DNA of 64,000 nt, taken from an uncultured Mycoplasmatota bacterium (GTDB lineage: Bacteria; Bacillota_I; Bacilli_A; RF39; UBA660). The notes below the pieces were generated by a model. It was not told where the DNA came from and ran no database searches. It saw only the letters and a program-made list of their open reading frames with translations. The DNA is taken from positions 1 through 64,000 of the forward strand of contig CANRVY010000004.1 of assembly GCA_947643405.1 (NCBI GenBank), in the 5' to 3' direction. Below are positions 17,782-26,151 of this stretch, one piece after another; the first letter of the stretch is position 1, and each line of letters starts with the position of its first letter. A program made the translations under genes and the position numbers.

Positions 17782-19707
17782 TTAATAAAAGTTTTTATTA
17801 CTAAAAGTATAGGTGCGAGCAAACTCTTCATCCACAATTCTGAAAGTCACCCTATCTGGCATTATATTATTTCTCATTAACTTTACTTTTAAAGGGGCAC
17901 CAATCCCATATTGTACTTTAGAATTTAGAAAAGTATAACAGCACTTTGACGCATCATATCTACTATCTCTCAAATCAGCCCTTGGAATCATTTCTTCAAT
18001 ACAACCTTTTAATTCTATTAAAATTCCTTTATCTGTGCAATCTTTGATAATCGCTTCCACAGTTTCCCCTATATGCTCTAATAAGTATTCCCTACATTTT
18101 AAACGAACTACTCTTTCTTCACATTTATTAATTCTTCCTTCTGCGTGTGTGCAGCCTTCCGTTACTAATTTCATTTCTGCTATTTCATTCTCTGTTTGAG
18201 GAATACCCAATAAATAATTTTTTCTTAAAATTCTATGAATCATTAAATCAGGATATCTTCTAATTGGAGAAGTAAAATGAACATTTCTTTTTAAGCCTAG
18301 CCCAAAATGGCCGGTATCTTCTAAAGAATATTTTGCTCTTCTCATACAACTAATGAGCATATTGGAAATAATATTGTAATTTGGATGATTACGGTATTGT
18401 TCTAATATGCGGTTGAATGCAAATGAACGCATTTCTTCTGAAACAGAAAATAAAGGATCAATAGAAACTCCAATTGTTTTTAATTTTCCTTTCATTACTT
18501 GTAATCTTACCATATCAGGTTGTTCATGAATTCGATGAGGAAACACAAGACTTGACTGAAATAGAAGTTCTGCAATACTTCGGTTCGCAGCTAACATAAA
18601 TTCTTGAATCAGCAATTCTGCTTTTCCTCTATTTCTCGCACTTATATCAACAACATGTCCGTAAGAATCTAATCTTATATTTGGCTCATTACTATCAAAA
18701 TCAATCGCTCCGTCTTGAATTCTAGAGGCATAAAGTGCTTCTGCTAACGTTTCCATAGAATAGAGGGTCTCTTTAAAACTTTCATACCCTAATACTTGCT
18801 TTCCTTCTAATACCAAATTAACATCTTCATAAGTCATTCTTTTTTTTGAATGAATAACTGCTGGAAAACAAGTAACATCTTTCACAATTCCCGTTTTAGA
18901 AATTCGCATTTTTACGGTTATTGTATATCGATCCACATTTTCATTTAATGAACATACTCCATTTGATATCATTTTTGGAAACATTGGAAAAACGGAACTT
19001 AATAAATATGCAGTCATTCCTCTTTTTCTCGCTTCTAAATCAAGTGGACTTCCCTTTTGTATATAATATCCAACATCTGCTATATGAACGCCCAATACAT
19101 AATCTGAACCATCCATTTCTAATGATATTGCATCATCAAAGTCCTTAGAATAAATTCCATCAATTGTAAAAATGGTTTCCCCTCTTAAATCAGCTCGATC
19201 AAAATTTTGATGATCTTTTCTAGGCTCGTGTATGCATCTTGCCTGTTTCATTGCTTTTTTAGAAAAAACAGTTGGAATTCCATGTTGTTCTGCAATATCC
19301 ATGATATCAATACCGCCATCTTCTTTACTCCCCAACACCTGATAAATAACGGCTTTTAAATCATCCTCTTGAAAATCTATCTTAAAACGTACTTTTGCAC
19401 CTTCATATAAATTGGGAAAATATTTGCATGGAATTCTTATTTTTCCTCCTTTCTTATAAGAGAACAAAATGATTGGTTCTCCATTATCAAAAATGATTTC
19501 TCCCATTTGATTTTCTCTAAAGGTATGTAATTTTCGTATTGTTACCTTTTTTCTTTCTTCACAAAATTCGCAAATGATAATGTCTCCATTTTGGTAATTT
19601 CCTAAAAATCTTCTTGAAATTGCCATACTTGGTTTATTTACTAATTGCAGCCAAGCTGTTTCTTCGTGGTTGAATTCTATAATTTTTCCAATAAAAATAT
19701 TCTCCAT
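17782..19707 (-). CDS. rnr: Ribonuclease R (RNB-domain 3'-5' exoribonuclease)
   Basis: RNase R degrades structured RNA from the 3' end. The RNB core is clear: FTIDGIYSKDFDDAISL (catalytic Asp cluster), YVLGVHIADVGYYI, FPHRIHEQPD, HFTSPIRRYPDLMIHR, and a C-terminal S1 domain (GETVEAIIKDCTDKGILIEL). At 641 residues it is shorter than the usual 700-800, mainly through a reduced N-terminal cold-shock part and no basic tail. The ATG has AGGAGG upstream. It lacks the common secG and smpB neighbours. Confidence 0.92.
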   Translation of the reverse strand: MENIFIGKIIEFNHEETAWLQLVNKPSMAISRRFLGNYQNGDIIICEFCEERKKVTIRKLHTFRENQMGEIIFDNGEPIILFSYKKGGKIRIPCKYFPNLYEGAKVRFKIDFQEDDLKAVIYQVLGSKEDGGIDIMDIAEQHGIPTVFSKKAMKQARCIHEPRKDHQNFDRADLRGETIFTIDGIYSKDFDDAISLEMDGSDYVLGVHIADVGYYIQKGSPLDLEARKRGMTAYLLSSVFPMFPKMISNGVCSLNENVDRYTITVKMRISKTGIVKDVTCFPAVIHSKKRMTYEDVNLVLEGKQVLGYESFKETLYSMETLAEALYASRIQDGAIDFDSNEPNIRLDSYGHVVDISARNRGKAELLIQEFMLAANRSIAELLFQSSLVFPHRIHEQPDMVRLQVMKGKLKTIGVSIDPLFSVSEEMRSFAFNRILEQYRNHPNYNIISNMLISCMRRAKYSLEDTGHFGLGLKRNVHFTSPIRRYPDLMIHRILRKNYLLGIPQTENEIAEMKLVTEGCTHAEGRINKCEERVVRLKCREYLLEHIGETVEAIIKDCTDKGILIELKGCIEEMIPRADLRDSRYDASKCCYTFLNSKVQYGIGAPLKVKLMRNNIMPDRVTFRIVDEEFARTYTFSNKNFY

Positions 19708-19767
19708 AAAACCCTCCTACTATTATAATCATATCATAAAAAGAAATGATTGAAACAAAAAAAGACA

Positions 19768-20553
19768 TCAATGATGATGTCCTCCAATCACTAGACTAAG
19801 AAAAAGAATAAAAATACCAAGAAAAATTCCAAGAATTGTTTCTTTTTTATTTTTTGAATGAATCATTTGCTCTAATAATTCAAATAAAGCAATATAAATA
19901 ATCATTCCAAGTGTAATACTGAGTAATATTCCTAAGATCAATTCCTCTTTCATTATTCCATTTAAAAAGAACATAAGTAAGCCACCAATAAATGTTGATA
20001 TAGAAATCAAGAAACTAATCATAACTGTTTTCTTTTTATTTTCACTGCTTTTATAAAAGGTTGAAGCAATTACCATTCCCATTGGAATATTATGCAATCC
20101 TACTCCAAGTCCTACTAATAATCCTAGATGAGTAGAAGTTGAAGCTGTTCCATAAATTGCCATTCCTTCTATCAAATTGTGCAGAACCAAAGCAAAACTA
20201 GAAACAATTCCTATATGATATAAATGTTCCATGTGTTCTTTTTTGCTATGATGATGTCCTTCATCTAAAGCGTGATGCGGAATAAAATGGTCTAAAAGTT
20301 TTAATAAAATAATTCCAATTATTATACAACCAAATAAAAGAGGAATTCTTCCATTCTTCATTTCTTCTAAATGTTCATAGCTTTCAGGAAAGAGTTCAAA
20401 AATAGATAAACTTATCATTACTCCAAAAGCCAATGCCAGAGAAAAAGAAACAAATTTTTCGTTGTTTTTTGTAATCAATACAATAATTGCTCCAAGTAAT
20501 ATAAATAACCCAAGAATAAAAGTCAATAAAAGTGCGAATAATTCCATAACCAT
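19768..20553 (-). CDS. ZIP family metal transporter
   Basis: A 261-residue membrane protein with about eight helices. The ZIP metal-site motifs are in helix 4 (HNLIEGMAIYG) and helix 5 (HNIPMGMVIAS), and a His-rich loop lies before them (HHHSKKEHMEHLYH); the protein ends GGHHH. ZIP proteins import Zn2+ or other divalent metals (ZupT/GufA type); a few run in other directions, and the metal cannot be told here. A terminator separates it from the lipoprotein gene upstream. ATG at 20553 (or 20547) follows AAGGAAG. Confidence 0.9.
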   Translation of the reverse strand: MVMELFALLLTFILGLFILLGAIIVLITKNNEKFVSFSLALAFGVMISLSIFELFPESYEHLEEMKNGRIPLLFGCIIIGIILLKLLDHFIPHHALDEGHHHSKKEHMEHLYHIGIVSSFALVLHNLIEGMAIYGTASTSTHLGLLVGLGVGLHNIPMGMVIASTFYKSSENKKKTVMISFLISISTFIGGLLMFFLNGIMKEELILGILLSITLGMIIYIALFELLEQMIHSKNKKETILGIFLGIFILFLSLVIGGHHH

Positions 20554-20561
20554 CTTCCTTT

Positions 20562-20586
20562 AAAAAAAGAGTTTTAAACTCTTTTT
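20562..20586 (-). terminator. Terminator after the lipoprotein gene
   Basis: The minus strand reads a stem AAGAGTTT...AAACTCTT followed by seven T, between the lipoprotein stop (20604) and the ZIP start. Confidence 0.8.
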
Positions 20587-20603
20587 CATTATAACACAAA
20601 TTC

Positions 20604-21482
20604 CTATTTTCCTAAAATACCTTTTACATATTCTTTTGCATTTTGATATGCCTCATCCAGCTCAGGTTTTACATCTTCATAAATTCCAGTTACTCTATCT
20701 TTTCCTTCTTCCAAATATGGTTTGGCATTATCCCAAGCACTTTCTAATGCAGGAATGGCTGCTTCTACATAAGGTCTTAGAGCATTTTCTACTTTGTCGC
20801 TAACTGCTTCTGCTTTCTTAAATAATGTTGTATTTTTTACATAATTAGAAAACGTTGTTAATCCATCTATGACAGCTTCTTTGTCAATATCTGGAAGATG
20901 ATTTTTCGCACTTTCAATAGTTCCTTCTAAATCAAAACCTTCTACTGCATCTACACCATTTCTAAGTCCACTAATACAAGTTCCCGTTACATAGTTTGCC
21001 CTATAATATGTAGAAATTACATCTTCTACTTTTTTATTTTCTCCTACATAGGTAACGTTTGGATAATAAAGAGCAATTTCTTTTTCTTCTTTTCTATCAC
21101 TTCCACAATAATAAATTTGAACCATTGGTCTTTCTTTTAAAGATGCTTCAAATATTTCTTTACTATAATTCTGATCACGTTCTACATTTTCTGCTGAGGT
21201 ATCTTTTTTTGTGGTTATACTATCTGCATGATAAACAACTACTTGATTATCCCCATCTAAAGATTCTATATAAGTAATAATTTCATCTTGTTCTAAGTCA
21301 GTAGAAGGTGCTGTTACAACAGATTTAGAGATTGAAAGCCCCCCAACTATTGTATTCTCTTCTCTTACAGTAATGACTGGTTCTATTACTTGTTCTGGCA
21401 TTGATTCTTTAGATAAAGTACAACCAGAGAGTAATAAAGTCGTGGTAAGCGCAAAAAGAACGATTTTGCTTTTCTTTTTCAT
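20604..21482 (-). CDS. Lipoprotein with helical C-terminal repeats
   Basis: A 292-residue lipoprotein: positively charged start, hydrophobic stretch and lipobox LLSGC (Cys20), so it should be anchored outside the membrane. The middle contains two Cys (YYCGSD, TGTCISG). The tail (about 215-290) is a run of amphipathic helix units such as AIPALESAWDNAKPYLEEGKDRVTGIYEDVKPELDEAYQNAK. I do not recognise the family. It sits between the P-type ATPase and ZIP transporter but has its own terminator, so a shared role in metals is only a guess. Confidence 0.75.
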   Translation of the reverse strand: MKKKSKIVLFALTTTLLLSGCTLSKESMPEQVIEPVITVREENTIVGGLSISKSVVTAPSTDLEQDEIITYIESLDGDNQVVVYHADSITTKKDTSAENVERDQNYSKEIFEASLKERPMVQIYYCGSDRKEEKEIALYYPNVTYVGENKKVEDVISTYYRANYVTGTCISGLRNGVDAVEGFDLEGTIESAKNHLPDIDKEAVIDGLTTFSNYVKNTTLFKKAEAVSDKVENALRPYVEAAIPALESAWDNAKPYLEEGKDRVTGIYEDVKPELDEAYQNAKEYVKGILGK

Positions 21483-21539
21483 AAAATCTCCTCTTTTCTG
21501 ATGTTTTATTATATTCTAAAAATTAATATTTGTAAAATT

Positions 21540-23864
21540 TTAATTACATTTTTTTTCTTTGCAACGAATTCTCCATTCAATAAAATCTGTAAACAAACGA
21601 AAGGCAAACAAAGAAACAATCATCAATCCTCCTAGCAATACCATCATGCGGAAGTTTGGCCAAACAAGTGAATAGAATTCTCTTAAGAAAACACACTGTA
21701 ATAACATTAAAATTATCATACTAATAAATAAAGTTTTCTTTAAAAGATTAAATGGTCTACATAGTTGATATAATAGTCTAAATCCTACAAATCCATTCAT
21801 AAAAACACACATTGTAGATACTTGATCATCTGAAAAATGAAATAGTTTATTTGCTAACATAATTACTAAAATATTAAATACAATTGTCAATGCACTTGGG
21901 ATCGATTTACTAAACACACTTTTTAAGAAGCTTCCTTCTATTCTGCTTTTATTCGGTTGTAATGCAAGTACAAAAGAAGGAATTCCGATTGTGACTACAC
22001 TTGTTAAAGTTAGTTGAATGGGAATAAATGGATATTGGAGCCCTAGAATAGCAAATACGACTGCTAAAACTGTAGCATATGTTGTCTTTGTTAAAAAGAG
22101 TGTTGCAGAACGTTCAATATTATTCACAGTTCTTCTTCCTTCTGCTACAACTGCTGGTAGTGCATCAAAATTGGAATTTAATAGAACCAGTTCAGATACA
22201 TTTCTTGCGGCCTCTGTCCCACTAGCAATAGCGATACTGCAATCTGCCTCTTTTAAAGCGAGTACATCATTTACTCCATCTCCAGTCATAGCCACAATAT
22301 GTCCCCCATTTTTCAAAGCCATAATAAGTTCTTTTTTCTGCATAGGTGAAACTCTTCCAAATACATTATACTGGAAAGCAGCTTTCTCTAATTCTTCTTG
22401 TGTATTTACTTTACTCATATCAATCATTTTCTCATAATGTTCAATTCCAGCTCTTTTCGCAATACTAGAAACAGTTATAACGTTATCTCCTGAAATTACT
22501 TTGATAGAAACCCCTTGCTCTTTAAAATATTTGAGTGTTTCTTTTGCTTCTTTTCTAATTTTATCTCTAATTAAGACTAAAGAAACTAATTCATATTTTT
22601 GGGGAATTTCTCCTGTCCAAGTATCAGTATGAATGAGTAACAAAACTCGATTTTCTAAAATATATTTTTCAAGTTCTTGTTCCATTTCACTGTATTTTTC
22701 TTTTAATAAATATTCGGGAGCTCCTAATAAATAAGTACCATATTTTTCAAATTCTACTCCAGAATATTTTTTTTCTGAGGAAAATGGAATGGTCGTTTTT
22801 ATTTTCCAATCTGTTTTCATATGATATTTATTCTTTAGTGCTTCAAAAGTTGGGTTGTTATCATCTAAGGCATTTGTAATAGCTGATAAAATATGATTCA
22901 CTTCTTCTGCTTTTTTATTATCATAAGGAATGGTTGCATATACTTCCATTACTCCTTCAGTAATCGTTCCTGTTTTATCCAAACAAAGAGTGTCAACACG
23001 TGCTAATGTTTCAATACAATATAAATCTTGTACCAATACCTTATATTTAGAAAGTCGCACTACACTGACAGCCAAAACGGTACTTGTTAATAATACAAGG
23101 CCTTCTGGTATCATTCCGAGTATGGCAGCTACGGTATTCACAACAGCATCATTGAATGTATTATCAGGGATTCCAAGCTGCCGTGCAAATAAGATTAGCC
23201 CAATTGGAATAATTCCAATTGAAACCATTTTTATAATTTTTTTTAATGATTTCATTAATATTGAATTTGCTTGTTTTATATAATGTGCTTCAGCTGATAT
23301 TTTAGCGGTATAATTATCAATTCCTACATGGGTTACTTTTACATAAGCACTACCACTCACAATAAAACTTCCAGAAAGTAGTTCTTCTCCCTCTTCTTTT
23401 AAAATAGGGACTGATTCTCCAGTAATAAAAGCTTCATTCACTTCCACGGCTCCTTTTACAATAATAGAATCGGTAACTACTTGATTTCCAAGAGATAAAT
23501 ATAAAATATCATCTAAGACAATTTCTGAGTTTTCAATTTCTTCTAATTTACTATCTCGTAATACTCTTGATTTTGTTGCTGATATGATAGATAGTTTATC
23601 AATTGTTCTTTTTGCATTAATTTCTTGAATGATGCTGATGATGGTATTACAAAATACAACTCCTAAAAACATGATGTTTTTATAGGATTTTACAAGAATT
23701 AAAGCCAAAGCTAAACCAAAGTTTAGAATGTTAAATAGTGTAAAAATGTTTGATTCTATAATTTGCTTCAAACTTTTTGTAGGAACTGTTGTATCATAAT
23801 TAACGAGATTTTTTTCTTTTCTAATCTCTACTTCTTTTTTTGTCAAACCTGTTAATTTATCCAT
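21540..23864 (-). CDS. P-type cation ATPase, CtpE-like
   Basis: A 774-residue P-type ATPase. It has ITGESVPI (actuator domain), IPEGLVLLTS in the fourth membrane helix, CLDKTGTITEG (phosphorylated Asp), and GDGVNDVLALKEADCSIAIASG (hinge). The PEGL version of the ion-site helix, the short length and the C-terminal IQLTLTSVVTIGIPSFVLAL are features of the CtpE group, for which calcium uptake has been shown in mycobacteria. No heavy-metal domain is present. Calcium is the best guess for the ion. It follows the 6S-like RNA on the same strand; ATG with AAGGAGG. Confidence 0.88.
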   Translation of the reverse strand: MDKLTGLTKKEVEIRKEKNLVNYDTTVPTKSLKQIIESNIFTLFNILNFGLALALILVKSYKNIMFLGVVFCNTIISIIQEINAKRTIDKLSIISATKSRVLRDSKLEEIENSEIVLDDILYLSLGNQVVTDSIIVKGAVEVNEAFITGESVPILKEEGEELLSGSFIVSGSAYVKVTHVGIDNYTAKISAEAHYIKQANSILMKSLKKIIKMVSIGIIPIGLILFARQLGIPDNTFNDAVVNTVAAILGMIPEGLVLLTSTVLAVSVVRLSKYKVLVQDLYCIETLARVDTLCLDKTGTITEGVMEVYATIPYDNKKAEEVNHILSAITNALDDNNPTFEALKNKYHMKTDWKIKTTIPFSSEKKYSGVEFEKYGTYLLGAPEYLLKEKYSEMEQELEKYILENRVLLLIHTDTWTGEIPQKYELVSLVLIRDKIRKEAKETLKYFKEQGVSIKVISGDNVITVSSIAKRAGIEHYEKMIDMSKVNTQEELEKAAFQYNVFGRVSPMQKKELIMALKNGGHIVAMTGDGVNDVLALKEADCSIAIASGTEAARNVSELVLLNSNFDALPAVVAEGRRTVNNIERSATLFLTKTTYATVLAVVFAILGLQYPFIPIQLTLTSVVTIGIPSFVLALQPNKSRIEGSFLKSVFSKSIPSALTIVFNILVIMLANKLFHFSDDQVSTMCVFMNGFVGFRLLYQLCRPFNLLKKTLFISMIILMLLQCVFLREFYSLVWPNFRMMVLLGGLMIVSLFAFRLFTDFIEWRIRCKEKKCN

Positions 23865-23940
23865 ACTATCCCTCCTTTTTTATTATAGCATTATTATATA
23901 GTCCTGTACAAAAAAAAGTGTGACAGTTTTGTAAGATGTC

Positions 23941-24122
23941 AAAAAAAAAGCCCAAATAATCGGTGCTCGCAACGATAAAAACCTGATCTCCCAGGTGGGC
24001 ATCACAGAATTCATATCAGGATTCTTGTATAAATACAAGCTTTCAACAACAATAAATTCATTAGATTCCCAATCGTTATAAATTAGTAGGTTTTTCTAAT
24101 TAAGCTACCATATCATTTAGGC
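23941..24122 (-). ncRNA. ssrS: Probable 6S RNA
   Basis: A sharply bounded RNA of about 180 nt. The promoter (ATGACA 24153-24158, 18-base spacer, TATAAT 24129-24134) puts the start at GCC, 24122. The 5' end GCCTAAATGAT pairs with the 3' end ATTATTTGGGC over 11 bp (two G-U), and a T-run follows at 23940-23949. A long closing stem, a large open middle, and the 3' segment GCCCACCTGGGAGATCAGG fit Bacillota 6S RNA, which binds the housekeeping RNA polymerase. In Bacillus one 6S gene also lies close to aspS, as here. Identity is inferred from size, shape and place. Confidence 0.6.
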
Positions 24123-24128
24123 AATTTC

Positions 24129-24158
24129 ATTATATCATATTTCTTTAACTTTTGTCAT
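24129..24158 (-). promoter_or_regulatory. Promoter of the 6S-like RNA
   Basis: ATGACA, 18 bases, TATAAT; the -35 box overlaps the stop codon of the upstream gene. Confidence 0.75.
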
Positions 24159-24895
24159 CTCGTTTTGGATGGAAGTGCAAAAATTTTTACTTTTGGTTTA
24201 TCTTTTACAAGTAAAATTGGATATCCATTATGTTTATTTCCAAAACAAGTTTTTGGGAAATATTTGACTTTTAAGAATTTTTCTGGAGGTACTTGTTCCA
24301 TCAATTGTTCTATTAATATTCCATGATATTCCCTTGTTGTAAGAGACGGATCATTACTATGACTACAACCACATAAAGCAATACAAAAATCTAAATTTTC
24401 TTTTAATGCTCTTTTGATTATCATTTCTGTTGCTTCACAAGGAAATAGTCCAACTAATAAACTGCTTTTTTCTAATTTTATTTTATCATTGAAATATCTA
24501 TTTACAAGCTTTGCTTTTGTTGGATATCCTTTCCACACTCTTGAATCATAAACAGTCACTGTTCCTCCTCCAATTTTTAATTGATATTCTCTTAAACTAT
24601 GCCCTAGTAGCGGAAAAATGCCACTTCCTATTTCCACAACATCCCTTTTTAAATTGAATTCTCGTCTAATTAAATCATACATGTTTTTATAAACACTACA
24701 ACTTGGTCTTATCAATCCCGCTGCTTCATATATTTGTTCAAAAAAAGCATCTGTTAAAGGAAGGCCTAATTGATCCATTTTAAGATGTGCATTTAAATAA
24801 CCAACTTCATATCCAAGAGCCTCTTTATATGTTTCTCCAAATTGAGTCAAAATTCTTGTAATTTCTTCTGTATTCTTTGTTATATAAACATTCAC
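24155..24895 (-). CDS. Uncharacterised protein with methyltransferase-like motif
   Basis: A 246-residue soluble protein. The centre reads RDVVEIGSGIFPLLGHSL followed by VTVYDS, the pattern of an AdoMet-binding loop and acidic strand end in class I methyltransferases. CIALCGCSHSNDPSL and KTCFGNKHNGYPILLVKD follow. I do not recognise a named family and the substrate is unknown. A promoter (TTGACA 24945-24950, 16 bases, TAAAAT 24923-24928) lies directly before it, so it is transcribed alone. Its stop codon overlaps the 6S-like promoter. Confidence 0.65.
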   Translation of the reverse strand: MNVYITKNTEEITRILTQFGETYKEALGYEVGYLNAHLKMDQLGLPLTDAFFEQIYEAAGLIRPSCSVYKNMYDLIRREFNLKRDVVEIGSGIFPLLGHSLREYQLKIGGGTVTVYDSRVWKGYPTKAKLVNRYFNDKIKLEKSSLLVGLFPCEATEMIIKRALKENLDFCIALCGCSHSNDPSLTTREYHGILIEQLMEQVPPEKFLKVKYFPKTCFGNKHNGYPILLVKDKPKVKIFALPSKTR

Positions 24896-24922
24896 AAAAT
24901 CACCCTTTTTATATGGAACTTT

Positions 24923-24950
24923 ATTTTATCACATTTTTTCTGTTTGTCAA
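24923..24950 (-). promoter_or_regulatory. Promoter of the methyltransferase-like gene
   Basis: TTGACA and TAAAAT with a 16-base spacer, right after the prs terminator. Confidence 0.65.
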
Positions 24951-24973
24951 AAAAAAAGCTTTTAAAAAGCTTT
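24950..24973 (-). terminator. Terminator of prs
   Basis: Stem AAAGCTTTT/AAAAGCTTT followed by a long T-run on the minus strand, overlapping the prs stop codon. Confidence 0.85.
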
Positions 24974-26057
24974 ATTTCGTTTCTCTATTTCGAATCAATT
25001 CTAATATTTTTTCTTTTCCATTTTGCAGTTCTTGAACTGACTTTCCATTTCCTAATGTATAAATAATATCTGCTAAAAATGGCATACAATCAACTCTGGT
25101 CAACCAACTTCTTGTCATATATGCTTCTGGAATATAGGTTAAATTTGTTGTATATACTCCATCAAACAACTTTTGTTCATATGCTTTATCAAATACTTCT
25201 ATTCCACCTGTAAATAATGCAAATGAAGCAGATAAATAAATTCTCCTGGCTCCCATTTCTTTCATTTTTTTCGCTACATCTATAATAGATTCCCCTGAAG
25301 CAATCATATCATCTACAATTAATACATCCTTGTCAGTGACATCTTTTCCTAAATAACTATGTTCCACAACTGGATTTTTTCCATTTTCAACAATAGAATA
25401 GTCTCTTCTTTTATAAGAAACTCCTAAATCACAACCCAAAAGTTCTGCATAATATCTCGCTCTTTCAACTGCTCCCATATCTGGACTTACAATAAAAATA
25501 TTTTTTAAATCAATTGCTTCTTTCTTCAGAAATCTTTTTAATATTGTATGTGTTGGATAAAAATTATCAAAGGGAAGATTTGGAATTGCATTTTGAACTT
25601 GTGGATCATGAGCGTCAAACGTAACAATTCCATTTACACCTAAATCTTCTAATTCTTGTAAAGCTAGTGCACAGTCTAATGATTCTCTTCCTTTTCTTTT
25701 GTGTTGTCTAGATTCATATAAAAGTGGCATCACAACATGAATACTAGATGCATGCCCTTTAATTGCTGAAATCACTCTCTTGATGTCTTGAAAATGTTCA
25801 TCTGGAGTCATAATATGGTCTTGCCCATACAATTTATAGGTTGTCCCATAATTTCCAACATCTGAAAGAATAAAAACTTCCTTATGTCGAACAGTTTGTC
25901 CTAATTCAGCTTTGCCTTCTCCATTTGCAAATCTTGGCTGTTTTAAAGGTACAATTAAATCTTCAATTGCTCCATATTCTTCTTGTATTTTTAAAGCAAT
26001 TTCGTTTCCTCTCTTCTCAAAGTTTTTTAAAATTACTAATCGAATATTATTATTCAT
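24972..26057 (-). CDS. prs: Ribose-phosphate pyrophosphokinase
   Basis: Makes PRPP from ribose 5-phosphate and ATP for nucleotide and His/Trp synthesis. Family signatures are PRFANGEGKAELG near the start, VVMPLLYESRQHKRKGRESLDCALALQEL, GIVTFDAHDPQVQN, and the PRPP loop VLIVDDMIASGESIIDVAKKM. It is longer (about 361) than the standard 315, with extra loops (YGTTYKLYGQDHIMTPDEHF), as in a divergent subgroup found in Mollicutes-related bacteria and clostridia. Start is unsure: GTG 26072 touches AGAGGG, TTG 26063 is eight bases away, ATG 26057 is fourteen; I list the ATG. Confidence 0.9.
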   Translation of the reverse strand: MNNNIRLVILKNFEKRGNEIALKIQEEYGAIEDLIVPLKQPRFANGEGKAELGQTVRHKEVFILSDVGNYGTTYKLYGQDHIMTPDEHFQDIKRVISAIKGHASSIHVVMPLLYESRQHKRKGRESLDCALALQELEDLGVNGIVTFDAHDPQVQNAIPNLPFDNFYPTHTILKRFLKKEAIDLKNIFIVSPDMGAVERARYYAELLGCDLGVSYKRRDYSIVENGKNPVVEHSYLGKDVTDKDVLIVDDMIASGESIIDVAKKMKEMGARRIYLSASFALFTGGIEVFDKAYEQKLFDGVYTTNLTYIPEAYMTRSWLTRVDCMPFLADIIYTLGNGKSVQELQNGKEKILELIRNRETK

Positions 26058-26122
26058 TCCCAAAACTAACACCCTCTCACTACTACAATTTCAGTATAAC
26101 ATGAAAAAATGGGAAATTCTAT

Positions 26123-26151
26123 AAAAAAAGTAGAAATTTTATTTTTTCTAC
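26123..26151 (-). terminator. Terminator of aspS
   Basis: Stem GTAGAAA/TTTCTAC followed by seven T; the aspS stop codon lies inside the 5' arm. Confidence 0.85.

Noticed and set aside
18921-19148. Plus-strand open frame inside rnr
   Set aside because: Antisense shadow of the conserved RNB domain.
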